A stretch of DNA of 64,000 nt, taken from Pseudomonadota bacterium. GTDB taxonomy: Bacteria; Desulfobacterota; Desulfobacteria; Desulfobacterales; Desulfolunaceae. The stretch covers positions 26,286-90,285 of the forward strand of contig JAHIRD010000110.1 in the NCBI GenBank assembly GCA_018818835.1. The letters run 5' to 3'. The notes under the pieces were generated by a model. The model was not told the DNA's origin. It saw nothing but the letters and a program-made list of their open reading frames with translations, and made no database searches. Below, piece after piece: positions 17,828 through 27,127 of the stretch. The translations under genes were made by a program, and so were the position numbers. Each line of letters starts with the position of its first letter. The stretch's first letter is position 1.

Positions 17828-18912
17828 TGGACCGGCGCCCTCAATTTAAAGATCCGGCACTGGCCAAGGCTCTTTTAACCAAGATCGGCATGCTGGCCAA
17901 AGACCTTCCGGAGGTCCGTATCATGGAAGTGTGCGGAACCCATACCATGGAAATCGGCCGACTGGGCCTGCGTCAGCGTTTGCCCGATAACATCCGGCTG
18001 CTTTCAGGGCCGGGCTGCCCGGTCTGCGTGACTCCGGGAGAGGTGATCGATTCGGCTGTTTCCTATGCCCAGATGCCGAACCATGTGCTGGCCACATTCG
18101 GTGATATGATCCGGGTCCCGGGCTCAGGCCAATCCCTTGAGCAGGTGAAAGCAAACGGCGCAGCCATCGCGATTGTCGCCTCCCCGCTGCAGCTGATCAA
18201 AATGGCCGAAGAACGGCCTGAGACGACCATCGTTTTTGCCGCAGTCGGGTTTGAAACAACGATTCCGGCCGTGGCCCGTACCATTGAGATTGCGGCTGAG
18301 AAAAAACTCCCCAATCTTAAAATGCTTGTGGCCCATCGCCTCCTGCCCCCCGCACTTTCGGCCCTCTGTGGGGATGCGGACACGCATATCAGCGGGTTTT
18401 TGCTTCCGGGCCATGTCAGTGCCATCATCGGTGAAGAGGTCTACCGGACCATTGACGAATTAAACGTTCCCGGGGCCATCACCGGCTTTGAGGCCCTGGA
18501 TATTTTAGGCGGTATTCTTTCTGTTCTGGAGATGCTGATAAACCAAACAGCCCTCATTATCAATATGTATCCCCGGGTTGTGCGCCCGGAGGGAAACCCC
18601 CATGCCCGTGCCTTAATCCATAAGTTTTTTACGCCCATTGACGCGGCCTGGCGGGGGATTGGCATCATTCCCCAAAGCGGACTCGCCTTGAGAGATGAAT
18701 TTAAGGCATTCGATGCGCCCGTGCTGACCCAGGGTTCCTCGACCCTTCCCAAAGGATGCTCCTGCGGAAAGGTCCTTAAAGGACTGATCACACCCTCGGG
18801 CTGCAGTCTCTTCGGCAGCGCCTGCACCCCCCAGACACCCATCGGTCCATGCATGGTTTCCAGTGAAGGTTCATGCGCCGCTTATTACCGATATGAAAGG
18901 ATAAACAGATGA
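17827..18912 (+). CDS. hypD: HypD Fe(CN)2CO scaffold protein
   Basis: 361 residues. Family motifs are visible: MEVCGTHTMEIGR near residue 38, GPGCPVCVTP, and a C-terminal Fe-S site (GCSCGKVLKG...CSLFGSACTP...PIGPCMVSSEGSCAAYY). HypD holds the [4Fe-4S] cluster and assembles the iron ligands with HypC and HypE. Overlaps hypC by one base and hypE by 4 bases. Confidence 0.97.
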   Translation: MDRRPQFKDPALAKALLTKIGMLAKDLPEVRIMEVCGTHTMEIGRLGLRQRLPDNIRLLSGPGCPVCVTPGEVIDSAVSYAQMPNHVLATFGDMIRVPGSGQSLEQVKANGAAIAIVASPLQLIKMAEERPETTIVFAAVGFETTIPAVARTIEIAAEKKLPNLKMLVAHRLLPPALSALCGDADTHISGFLLPGHVSAIIGEEVYRTIDELNVPGAITGFEALDILGGILSVLEMLINQTALIINMYPRVVRPEGNPHARALIHKFFTPIDAAWRGIGIIPQSGLALRDEFKAFDAPVLTQGSSTLPKGCSCGKVLKGLITPSGCSLFGSACTPQTPIGPCMVSSEGSCAAYYRYERINR

Positions 18913-19919
18913 ACGATGAACCGGTTCGTCTGCTGCACGGCAGCGGACAAGGCTTGCAGCTGTTACTCAATCAGGTCGTCTTGCCCTCGCTTCACATCCA
19001 TGAAAAAGACGGCCCTCTGGAAGATGCGGCATTATTGACCGGCCTCACAGGTACCCTGGCCTTCACCACGGACTCCTTTGTGGTCAATCCGCTTCGTTTT
19101 AACGGCGGCGATATCGGTAAACTGGCGGCCTGCGGGACCATCAACGATTTGGCCATGATGGGGGCAAAGCCACACGCCCTGTCCGTCAGCCTGATTATTG
19201 AAGAAGGGCTGCTTTTTTCAGACCTGAAATCCTTTTTGAACTCTCTCCGTCAGGAATGCGAAACGGCCGGGGCCGCCATTGTCTGTGGTGACACCAAAGT
19301 GGTCGATGCCGGTAAAGGGGACGGTCTTTATATCAACACCAGCGGAATCGGGAGGGTGTCAACCCCGTACAATCTTTCCGCCGCCCATGCCCGGCCAGGG
19401 GATTGTGTGATTGTATCCGGCCCCATTGGCCAACATGGAATCGCCATTTTAGCGGCCCGCCAGCAACTGGGGTTTTCATCCACGGTTGTTTCGGATTGCG
19501 CCGCGTTGGACAAGCTGGCGCTTACCCTTCTTGAAGCCGTCCCTGAAACACGTGTGCTCCGTGATGCCACGCGTGGCGGATGCGCCGCCGTGCTCAATGA
19601 AATCGCCGACGCCTCCAACGTGACTATTACCCTTGACCAGGCCGCAATCCCCGTCCAGCCGGGCGTGGCCGCCGCCTGTGATTATCTTGGCCTGGATCCC
19701 CTCCAGGTGGCCAATGAAGGACGGTTTGTGGCCGTGGTGCCGGAAGCTTCGGCGGGAAAGGCCCTGGGTGCCCTGAAACGCCATCCTTTGGGAAAAGATA
19801 GTGCGCTGATCGGCCAGGTTGAACTCCGGGAACGCTTCGGCCTCCTCATCCAAACGGAAATCGGCGGAAAACGCATTGTTGAGATGCCCTCGGGTCTCCT
19901 GCTGCCGAGGATATGCTAA
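18909..19919 (+). CDS. hypE: HypE carbamoyl dehydratase
   Basis: 336 residues of the PurM/SelD-like ATP-binding fold. It ends with the conserved PRIC; the C-terminal Cys carries the thiocarbamate that is dehydrated to thiocyanate for the CN ligands. GDTKVVDAGKGDGLYI and DATRGGCAAVLNEIA are typical family motifs. It is the last gene of the hyp operon. A gap of 192 bases without a visible terminator follows. Confidence 0.97.
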   Translation: MNDEPVRLLHGSGQGLQLLLNQVVLPSLHIHEKDGPLEDAALLTGLTGTLAFTTDSFVVNPLRFNGGDIGKLAACGTINDLAMMGAKPHALSVSLIIEEGLLFSDLKSFLNSLRQECETAGAAIVCGDTKVVDAGKGDGLYINTSGIGRVSTPYNLSAAHARPGDCVIVSGPIGQHGIAILAARQQLGFSSTVVSDCAALDKLALTLLEAVPETRVLRDATRGGCAAVLNEIADASNVTITLDQAAIPVQPGVAAACDYLGLDPLQVANEGRFVAVVPEASAGKALGALKRHPLGKDSALIGQVELRERFGLLIQTEIGGKRIVEMPSGLLLPRIC

Positions 19920-20111
19920 CCCTGAGCATTGACAAAGGGATTAACATATTTTACCTTCACGTCGATCATTTAAGCTTTTTCCGGGAAAATAACGTATTTT
20001 AAATCATGAGGACATGGTTTTGCATAGAGGATGTCGCCCAGCCCATTTTCAGGCCACGAATGTATGCCATATCACTGTTCGAATAGTCATCGCTTAATCA
20101 GGAGTCATTGA

Positions 20112-20936
20112 ATGGAAAAATTGTTTGCTGATAAAGACAGGTTTATCGTTACAGTTGAAGTCGTCCCCCCCGCAGGGCCTGATGCGGGACCTCTCCTTTC
20201 TGAATTGAATTCTCTGAAGGATCTTTCCTTTGATGGGTTCAGTGTGGCCACTAATCCTGTGGCAAAGGCACGCATGAGCGCCATGGCTATGTGCAAACTT
20301 ATCCAGAGCGAGCTTGCACGGACAGCTATTTTACATTGCACCATCAGAGACCATAACCGCATCGCTGTCCAGGGGGAATTCTGGGGCGCCAAGGCCCTTG
20401 GGCTCAAAACAGTCATGGTGGCCACCGGTGACAATGTGGCGCTCAAGGACCGGGGCCTGGTCTCACGGGTGGGGGATGTTAATGTCTGCGACCTGATCAC
20501 TATGGCCCGGGAAGCAGGGCTTTTCACGGGTGTGGTCCTTGATACCAAGCCCGAGTTGAGTGGAGGGTTTGAACGTGCCGTGCGTCGCCTTGAGGAAAAA
20601 GCCAAAGCCGGGGCCCAGTACGCCGTGACCCAGCCGGTGTATGATGAACAAGGGGCCAGGGCCATTGCCGATGCGGTGAAACATATCGGAATTCCCGTGA
20701 TCCTGGGTATTCTGCCCTTGAGAACCTTTAAACATGCCGAATTTCTCCACACCAAGGTGTCCGGCATTGCCGTGCCGGATCAGGTGAGGAAACGCATGGA
20801 AACGGCCAAGGACCCTGTGGCCGAAGGAGCCAAAAACGCCCGGGAAGTTTTTGAAATCGCAAAGGACCTATTTAAAGGCGCCTGCGTCATGCCGCCCTTT
20901 GATCATTTTGAGGTTCTTTTTGATATTTTAAAATGA
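20112..20936 (+). CDS. metF: Methylenetetrahydrofolate reductase (MetF) family protein
   Basis: 274 residues of the MetF TIM-barrel fold: VTVEVVPPAGPDAG at the N terminus, then HCTIRDHNR, VMVATGDN, AQYAVTQPVYD and PVILGILPL. It converts methylene-THF to methyl-THF using FAD, either for methionine synthesis or for the methyl branch of the Wood-Ljungdahl pathway. A GGAG ribosome site lies upstream. No other acetyl-CoA-pathway gene is in the window, so the pathway cannot be fixed. Confidence 0.88.
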   Translation: MEKLFADKDRFIVTVEVVPPAGPDAGPLLSELNSLKDLSFDGFSVATNPVAKARMSAMAMCKLIQSELARTAILHCTIRDHNRIAVQGEFWGAKALGLKTVMVATGDNVALKDRGLVSRVGDVNVCDLITMAREAGLFTGVVLDTKPELSGGFERAVRRLEEKAKAGAQYAVTQPVYDEQGARAIADAVKHIGIPVILGILPLRTFKHAEFLHTKVSGIAVPDQVRKRMETAKDPVAEGAKNAREVFEIAKDLFKGACVMPPFDHFEVLFDILK

Positions 20937-20995
20937 TCAAAAAATTAAGGACGTTTAGTAAATACCCACGTCTATTTTTTAAACCACCCGTTCGC

Positions 20996-21087
20996 GTAGC
21001 TCACTGAAGGGCACGAAGAAAAGCAACAGCGCACAAAGCCTCCGGCTGCCCTCCGGGGGCCAGATTTAAGAAATCTGGACAAACGGG
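20996..21087. repeat. ACCCGTTCGCG repeat joined to a one-ended GCCTCCGG element, copy E
   Basis: From 20996 the sequence ACCCGTTCGCG...GCTCACTGAAGGGCACGAAG matches copies at 38171 and 40191. At 21038 a GCCTCCGG end follows, with a CCGGGGGCC segment and a CCAGATTTAAGAAATCTGG hairpin and then ACAAACGGGTT. No right end was found nearby. It lies between metF and the EVE-domain gene. Confidence 0.65.
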
Positions 21088-21144
21088 TTAATGTCCTCGA
21101 ATAAAGAGGCATAAGTCCTAATGATTTGTGAAATGGAGTGACCC

Positions 21145-21612
21145 ATGAATTACTGGCTGATGAAGTCCGAGCCCACCGTGTTTTCCATTGAGGATCTGAA
21201 GGCACGGCCCGGCCAGACCGAGCATTGGGATGGCGTTCGTAACTATCAGGCCCGTAATATGATGCGAGACCAGATGAAACTGGGAGACCGGATTTTTTTC
21301 TATCATTCCAACTGTGCTGTCCCGGGGATTGTCGGAGTGATGACCATTGTGCGCGAAAGCTACCCGGACCACACTGCCTTTGACCCCACAAGCAGGTATT
21401 TCGATGAAAAAAGTGATATGGGAAACCCGCGCTGGTTCATGGTCGATGTCAGGTATATCCGAAATACCAATCGAGTCATCTCCCTTGCAGAATTAAAGGC
21501 CTATTCAGCCCTTGAAAATATGCCTCTGGTGCGTAAAGGCAATCGCCTGTCGATCATGCCCGTGTCCCAAGCCGAGTGGAATTGCATTCTTTCTCTCGAA
21601 AATGTCCCCTGA
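21145..21612 (+). CDS. EVE-domain (PUA-like) protein
   Basis: 155 residues beginning MNYWLMKSEPTVFSIEDL, with HWDGVRNYQARNMMRD and LGDRIFFYHSNC. These are hallmarks of the EVE domain, related to PUA and YTH folds that bind modified nucleic acid bases. GGAG lies upstream. The function in bacteria is largely unproven. No restriction or modification genes are next to it, so no defence role can be argued from context. Confidence 0.9.
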   Translation: MNYWLMKSEPTVFSIEDLKARPGQTEHWDGVRNYQARNMMRDQMKLGDRIFFYHSNCAVPGIVGVMTIVRESYPDHTAFDPTSRYFDEKSDMGNPRWFMVDVRYIRNTNRVISLAELKAYSALENMPLVRKGNRLSIMPVSQAEWNCILSLENVP

Positions 21613-21633
21613 TTTATTTTCGAATAAAAATGG

Positions 21634-21700
21634 CATAGGTCCTATGGGTCCCATAGGTCTTATAAGACTTATGGGACATATAAGACCCATGGGACATATG
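21634..21700. repeat. Tandem TATGGGAC-type decamer repeat, copy 1
   Basis: About six imperfect 10-11-base units of the form (C/T)CTATGGGAC or its complement (ATAGGTCCTATGGGTCCC...ACCCATGGGACATATG). The right boundary ATGGGACATATGAAGATTTT is identical to that at 47641-47697. It begins right after the EVE-domain gene. Confidence 0.8.
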
Positions 21701-21834
21701 AAGATTTTAACTGCCAACGCTGATAAACTCACAAAAAGTCGAGGGGTGGTTTTGGATATTTACTCTATCTTGTTCCCAGGCTGGATTCAGGAAAAGAAAT
21801 AAGGGGTACACAGGTACCCCTTAAAATTATATGA

Positions 21835-22293
21835 TCAATCAAAGGCCATTTCGGTTTTCCATTCTTTCCAGACATTTCCCACAAGAGCCGGTCCGGGTGT
21901 CAGCGTTTTTTTGCCCGGTTTCCAGCCGGACGGCGTGGCCTGAGTACCTTTGGACTCTCTCACAAGCTGGAAGGCTTGGACCTGACGCAGTGTTTCATGG
22001 ATATTTCTGCCAACGGGCGGAGTCAGAACTTCATAGCTCTGGACCACGCCATCGGGATCAATGATAAAACGGCCCCGGGTTTCAACACCGGCATCTTCGT
22101 CGTAAATGCCGTAGACCGTACCCACACGCCCGCCACCATCCGAAAGCATGGGAAATGGGACTCCGCCCTTAACCATCTTTGCCAGTTCATGGTCGTTCCA
22201 CATCTTGTGAACGAACATGCTGTCAATGCTCATGGACAGGACCTCTACTCCAAGTTTTTGATACTCTGGGTATTTTTCAGCAACTGCTGAATT
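21835..22293 (-). pseudogene. Peroxiredoxin (AhpC/TSA family) remnant lacking the catalytic N terminus
   Basis: The leftward frame encodes the C-terminal two thirds of a typical 2-Cys-like peroxiredoxin: AEKYPEYQKLGVEVLSMSID, FVHKMWNDHELAKMVKGGV, PFPMLSDGGGRVGTVYG, RGRFIIDPDGVVQ and PPVGRN. The preceding residues, which should carry the peroxidatic site (TFVCPTE, or the Sec form known in this group), are absent. The frame is closed by TAG at 22294-22296, and AT-rich non-coding sequence follows upstream. An ATG at 22233 could start a 132-residue fragment, but it would lack the peroxidatic residue. A 5' deletion is the simplest reading. Confidence 0.8.
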
Positions 22294-22296
22294 CTA

Positions 22297-22577
22297 ATAA
22301 TTTTACAGGATATCATTCAAAAATCAAATAAATAATTTTACCATGAAGGATTGGTTTTATGGGAATCATGAATTTCCCCCTGCATCAGGGAATTTGACAT
22401 CAAACCGGAAGCAGATCGGCTTTGTTGTGAATAATTATTTGTTGGATTATTAATTGTAATATATCGAAATTATGCTTAAATATGAAATATATTTAAAAGT
22501 TGAGGATGGTTCTATATTCAAAATACATTGAAGCGCTTCCTAAAAAAGCGGTATTTTCAATGAAACACTTGATTTAT
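22297..22577. other. AT-rich gap between the peroxiredoxin remnant and the aldehyde dehydrogenase gene
   Basis: There is no reading frame with family similarity, no hairpin followed by T, and no copy of the window's repeats. A possible promoter for the next gene lies at its right end. The rest shows nothing recognisable and may be what remains after deletion of the peroxiredoxin 5' half. Confidence 0.5.
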
Positions 22578-22606
22578 TTGACTTTCGTTTCACGCAGGCA
22601 TTAAGA
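22578..22606 (+). promoter_or_regulatory. Candidate sigma-70 promoter for the aldehyde dehydrogenase gene
   Basis: TTGACT (22578-22583), a 17-base spacer and TTAAGA (22601-22606) lie about 80 bases before the start codon. The -10 box is weak. Confidence 0.3.
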
Positions 22607-22688
22607 TGTCTTGTAAATTACAATCCAATATTGGTGGCATCCGCCTGCCACCCCTCCCCGGCACCGAGTTGATAAAAAGGAGATCGTG

Positions 22689-24341
22689 ATGATGGAACAG
22701 TACAAGTTATTTATTAACGGTGAGTTTGTTGATGCGAAAAGCGGCGAGACATTTGAATCCATAGATCCTGGAACAGGAATCCCCTTTGCGTCGGTGGCCA
22801 AGGCCGGCAAGGCTGATGCCGAGGCCGCCATTGATGCGGCCCGGCACGCCTTTGACAGCGGGGTATGGAGCGGTATGAGCCCGTCCCAGAGGGCCGGCAA
22901 ACTCAACGCCTTTGCGGACCAGATTGTCCAGCAGGCCTTGCGCATGACCATTGTCGAGTCCATGGATTCAGGTCAGATCATTGGACTTTCCAAGTACTGG
23001 AGCCTTTTGGGCTCCCAGCTTCTTCGCAATTTCGGGCACTATGCGGCCAGGAAATTTCCATGGGAGGAAGAAATCCCCTATGCCGGTAATGTGTTCGCAC
23101 CGGGCCGGGATGTGATCCGACGAGAGCCCATTGGTGTGTGCGTGGGCATCATCCCCTGGAACTTTCCCATGAGTATGGCCTTCTGGAAAATCGCCCAGGC
23201 CATTGCCATGGGCAATACCATGGTGCTGAAACCGGCCACGGCAACACCCCTGGGCGCATTGATCATTGCCGAAGCATCCAAGGCTGCGGGTATACCGGAT
23301 GGGGTTATCAATGTTTTGGCCGGACCTGGAGGAGAGCTGGGCAATACCTTGTGCACCCATCCGTCTGTGGATAAGATTGCCTTTACCGGAAGCACGGAGG
23401 TGGGCCGAAAGATCATGAAGATGGCCGCCGATTCCATCAAAAAAGTGACCCTTGAACTGGGGGGGAAATCAGCCAATATTATCTGCCCGGATGCAGACGT
23501 TGACCTGGCTGTGGAAGGTGCGCTGTTCGGGACCTTTTTTCACCAGGGCCAGGTGTGCGAGTCAGGTACCCGTGTTCTGGTCGCATCCAACATCTACGAT
23601 GAATTCATGGAGAAAATGAAGGCACGGACCCAGGCCCTCAGGGTGGGCTATCAGCTGGATCCAAAATCCCAGCAAGGGCCCTTGGTAAACGCCACCCAGC
23701 TTGCAACGGTGGAACGTTACGTAAAGCTTGGCCTGGATGAAGGGGCCGAACTTGTATGTGGTGGTAAACGGGCCCATGTGGACGGTCTGGATGGCGGTTT
23801 TTATTTTCAACCCACCATGTTCGCCAATGTCAAAAACAGCATGCGCATTGCCCAGGAAGAGATCTTCGGGCCTGTGGTCTGTGTTCTCAAATACGAGACC
23901 GAAGACGAGGCTGTGGCCCTGGCCAACGATTCCATTTACGGCCTGGCCGGAGGCGTGTTCTCCCGGAGCAATGCCCGGGCAGAGCGTATTGCCCGACAGA
24001 TTAAAACCGGCACCATGTGGGTTAATACCTACCATTCATTTGGTGATTTCTGTCCCTTTGGAGGATACAAGCAGTCGGGTGTGGGCCGTGAATTAGGCCA
24101 TGCGGGCTTGGCGGAATATACCCAGATCAAGCGTGTTCATGTGACGGCCTGTGCGGATCATACCAGTAATTTTACCATGAAACTCTTTTCCGATGATCCT
24201 AAAATCCCATTTGTCCAGTATATCAGCCCCACCCTTGTTATTTCGGGCCATGGAAGTCTCTCGTCCATTTACAGGGAAGTTGTCAGGCTGGGAGGGCGGC
24301 GGGCCCTTATCTTAACTGACCCTGGGGTCAGGGCATCCTGA
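22689..24341 (+). CDS. Aldehyde dehydrogenase fused to a truncated iron-type alcohol dehydrogenase N terminus
   Basis: 550 residues. Residues 1-490 are a complete NAD(P)-dependent aldehyde dehydrogenase: IIPWNFPMSMAFWK, FTGSTEVGRKIM, LELGGKSAN (catalytic base) and GQVCESGTR (catalytic Cys). The last 55 residues (FVQYISPTLVISGHGSL...GRRALILTDPGV) match the N terminus of group III iron alcohol dehydrogenases and then stop at TGA. It therefore looks like a fused aldehyde/alcohol dehydrogenase that lost its second domain. AAAGGAG lies upstream. The ALDH half may still be active. Aldehyde substrate unknown. Confidence 0.9.
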   Translation: MMEQYKLFINGEFVDAKSGETFESIDPGTGIPFASVAKAGKADAEAAIDAARHAFDSGVWSGMSPSQRAGKLNAFADQIVQQALRMTIVESMDSGQIIGLSKYWSLLGSQLLRNFGHYAARKFPWEEEIPYAGNVFAPGRDVIRREPIGVCVGIIPWNFPMSMAFWKIAQAIAMGNTMVLKPATATPLGALIIAEASKAAGIPDGVINVLAGPGGELGNTLCTHPSVDKIAFTGSTEVGRKIMKMAADSIKKVTLELGGKSANIICPDADVDLAVEGALFGTFFHQGQVCESGTRVLVASNIYDEFMEKMKARTQALRVGYQLDPKSQQGPLVNATQLATVERYVKLGLDEGAELVCGGKRAHVDGLDGGFYFQPTMFANVKNSMRIAQEEIFGPVVCVLKYETEDEAVALANDSIYGLAGGVFSRSNARAERIARQIKTGTMWVNTYHSFGDFCPFGGYKQSGVGRELGHAGLAEYTQIKRVHVTACADHTSNFTMKLFSDDPKIPFVQYISPTLVISGHGSLSSIYREVVRLGGRRALILTDPGVRAS

Positions 24342-24384
24342 TGGTGCCATAAGTCTCATCTGTCCTATTATCATCCAAAAAACC

Positions 24385-26083
24385 CTAAAAATTCAACGTC
24401 ATCACCAAACCCTTTCGGGAGCCATCAACAGACTCAATAATCTCTTTGTCAGGGCGTCCTGACAGATTCGGCCCAGCCTGGGTCCTGATCATTCGGATGG
24501 CGTTTTCAATATGGCTGACAAATTCATCCACGGGCATCATTTCGCCATAGGTCCGTGTAAATGAATAGATACACACATTTTTTTTGCCCATCTCTTTGGC
24601 TATATCAGCCGAATCCCTCAGTAGGCTAAGGGCCCGTTTGGCAAGACCCACCGTGCGAATCGGGAACAGGTCCCACCATGAAACAGCGGAACAGAAATAG
24701 GTCGTGGGTCGGTAGGCCTGCAAGGCAATGGAATCGTCATGACTTGCAGTGGTGAATAAGATAATGTTTTCAATGACGTCAAAAGGCTGATCCTGGGGCA
24801 GATCGTCTCTGAGCAATCCCATCTGGCGTTGAAAGTCCAAGCAGGTCTCTTTGATCAGGTCCATGGGCCCGTCAATGGGTTTGCGACCATCAAGGAAAAG
24901 ATCCCGGTTGTTGCTCAGGAGTGTTTTAAGGACCTTGACACTGTTCAAAAGATACATGGCGCGAATGCCGGTGGAAGAAACCATGATGCCCATACCCAGA
25001 AGTGACTCGGCCTGATCAAGCCGGTCAAGAACCTGACGGGAAAGTTCCGGAACGTCTTGGGTGCTGCCCATGAGACCTGTTTCTGATCGCATATGGCGAA
25101 GGGCCAACATGGCCTGGGCCAGAAAAACCACGGCATATTCACAGTAAAAATCTTCCGAGTGGTAATCGCAGCGCTGTTGAATGTATCGAGCCTCCTGGTG
25201 GGATTGCTCAAACAAGCCCTGGGCAACCCTGTAAGACGGGGCCTCAATGGCCAGATTGCGTAACAATACCATTCGAAGGGCCCTGGCATTGAGATGGGTG
25301 GGGTCCAGACTCAACACGATCCTCAAGATTTCAAGGGCCTCCCTGAAATACCGCCGATAATAGAGGGTTTTGGCAATTTCCAGGCATAGAAGGGAATTGT
25401 GGGGGGACCGGAACAGGATGGAAATGGCATCGTTGTCATTTTTGTCTGGCCCGTATGCTGCATCGACCACCGAAGGCCAAAGCCTTGCGGCCAGCGCCAC
25501 AACGGCATTGGCGCCACTCCCCAGGATGGGGTCATCCAAAAGATCCGGAATAAAATCAAAGTAAAGGGTGCTCCAGAAACCCTCCACCCACCATACCGGC
25601 AGGGTTTCTCCGTTGAGTAGGGTAATCTCCACGGGCTTGCTGCAAAGAAGGGCCCTTATATCATTAATAAGAACACATTGGCGGGCATAATCCGTCAGGC
25701 GAATGACAGGGTCACCAGACAGCCTGGCATTGAAAACGGGAATCAGATAATTATCCAGATTGGAAAAATCACCTGCGGCGATTCCGATGGACAGGAATCG
25801 GTTCTTGGAAAAATGGCTGGAGCAGAATTTCTTTATTCTCGAAAAGATCGTCAAAGGTCAGATGGCCGGGAGGAATTCGGGCTTCCCTGAGGTCTGCATT
25901 GTCCCTGATAAAGTCTTCCAGGGCATGAGTCTCGTTGGTGGAAATGAGCCGGTTGCAGGAGGCAAAGGCGACCAGAGATTCAAGGACCTTGTGATTTTCC
26001 ATGTCCTTTGAGAAACGGTTAAAGCTCATAAGTGACGGGAAAACAGCCATCAGGGCGGAGGTTAGTCGATCCTTTTTATTCAA
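24385..26083 (-). pseudogene. Helical-repeat (TPR-like) protein of unknown function, interrupted by a frameshift
   Basis: Two overlapping leftward frames form one gene. The first (26083, a TTG start with AAGGAG upstream) gives MNKKDRLTSALMAVFPS and runs to ...ENKEILLQPFF. The second frame continues from FSKNRFLSIGIAAGDF for about 480 residues to 24385. The total is 1699 bases, one more than a multiple of three. Removing one base in the run TTTTTCC (plus strand 25807-25816) restores a protein of about 565 residues. The middle of the long frame (YYRRYFREALEILRIVLSLD, ALRMVLLRN) resembles TPR helices. I do not recognise the family. A sequencing error or a +1 recoding event would leave it functional. 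Confidence 0.65.
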
Positions 26084-26165
26084 CCCGCAACTCCTTATGT
26101 TTTTTTAATGGGATATTCATTCATAACAGGCCCCCCCAAAGGCTGTCAATGTGTGAATGATGTGG

Positions 26166-26888
26166 TCAATTACCCTGGTGTGGTTCTTTATGAGCCTTAA
26201 AATATGAATCGAATAAATACCGCAGATCCCCCAGGGACTCTTCGATGACATAGGGCATGGCCTGGGCATGCAAGTTCAACAAGACGATTGAATTAACGGA
26301 TGTATCGGATTTACTGGCCGCCCTTAATCGTTCCGCCACGGAGATATTCACCATTTGCATGTGATCATAGATCGTTCTGAGACCTTGCAATGTAAAATCG
26401 CCTGATTTCCCATCTTGCTGGAGAAAATATTGAGCCAGCAAGTACATGGACGCTGCACGGTAGAGTGTTTCTTCTTCATTGGCAAAGGGCAGGTGAAAAC
26501 GTGCCATGGGCTTAAAGAAAACGGTATGGGGACAACCGCTTGTCGCAATGATGATTCCCATGAGGGAGCTGGCCCCTCTTTGGGCTGTCGTCTTTTGGGA
26601 AATGCAGCGGTCTTCCGTTAAAATCTCAACTTGGATTTCATCATAGGATAAGATGCGATCAAAATATCTGACGATATTCACCAGGTTAAGAGACAGGGGA
26701 CAGTGGGGATGTGCCCGGCTGTCAAGGGGGCAGTGGGGACATTGGTGAAAACCCAGTCTTGTCCAGTCAGGTGGTATTTCCGGAGGGTTCGAGATCAGCT
26801 CAAGGCTCTGGCCGTCTATGTCCAGGTGAAACACCTCGTGGGTTTTATCGGCAAAGGTGAAGCTGTACTTTATCGTTATGCTTTTCAT
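26166..26888 (-). CDS. Unknown conserved-looking protein with a Cys/His cluster
   Basis: 240 residues; I do not recognise the family with confidence. Residues about 49-68 hold a possible metal site, HQCPHCPLDSRAHPHCPLSL, and a second Cys (GCPHTVFF) lies near residue 118. There is no signal peptide or membrane segment. It is encoded just upstream of, and in the same direction as, the frameshifted helical-repeat gene, so the two may have worked together. No clear ribosome site was seen before the ATG. Confidence 0.7.
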   Translation of the reverse strand: MKSITIKYSFTFADKTHEVFHLDIDGQSLELISNPPEIPPDWTRLGFHQCPHCPLDSRAHPHCPLSLNLVNIVRYFDRILSYDEIQVEILTEDRCISQKTTAQRGASSLMGIIIATSGCPHTVFFKPMARFHLPFANEEETLYRAASMYLLAQYFLQQDGKSGDFTLQGLRTIYDHMQMVNISVAERLRAASKSDTSVNSIVLLNLHAQAMPYVIEESLGDLRYLFDSYFKAHKEPHQGN

Positions 26889-27127
26889 ATCGTTAAGTAT
26901 ATTCCATTTTTTTACAAAACAAAGGAAGGTGAAGCTTCATTATATGGTTTCTACCATAGACCGGGATGAATCGAAATACCTTTAAGACATGCACATGAAA
27001 AATAGCCGTGCCGGTTCAGTCATGATATAAATTGGTGATAAGCCATTGCATGAACCTGAAGTGAATGGTAATATAGCATATATTTGAAAAATTTAATAAT
27101 TTTCCTTTAGGGGTGAAGGGGATTTCC

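Noticed and set aside
18909..19919. HypE as the selenophosphate synthetase SelD, to which it is related
   Set aside because: The C-terminal PRIC and the position at the end of the hyp operon identify HypE, and the N-terminal Cys/Sec region of SelD is absent.
19920..20111. A possible SAM or folate riboswitch before metF
   Set aside because: No conserved aptamer core or stable set of stems could be found in the 190-base gap.
21512..21802. An open frame through the decamer block reading MGPMGPIG-like, resembling collagen
   Set aside because: The apparent protein repeat is produced by the 10-base DNA repeat in this frame. Copies occur on both orientations between genes without ribosome sites.
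24339..24341. The TGA that ends the aldehyde dehydrogenase fusion as a Sec codon
   Set aside because: The sequence after this TGA does not continue the iron-alcohol dehydrogenase family in frame and no hairpin follows at the right distance, so it is a true stop.
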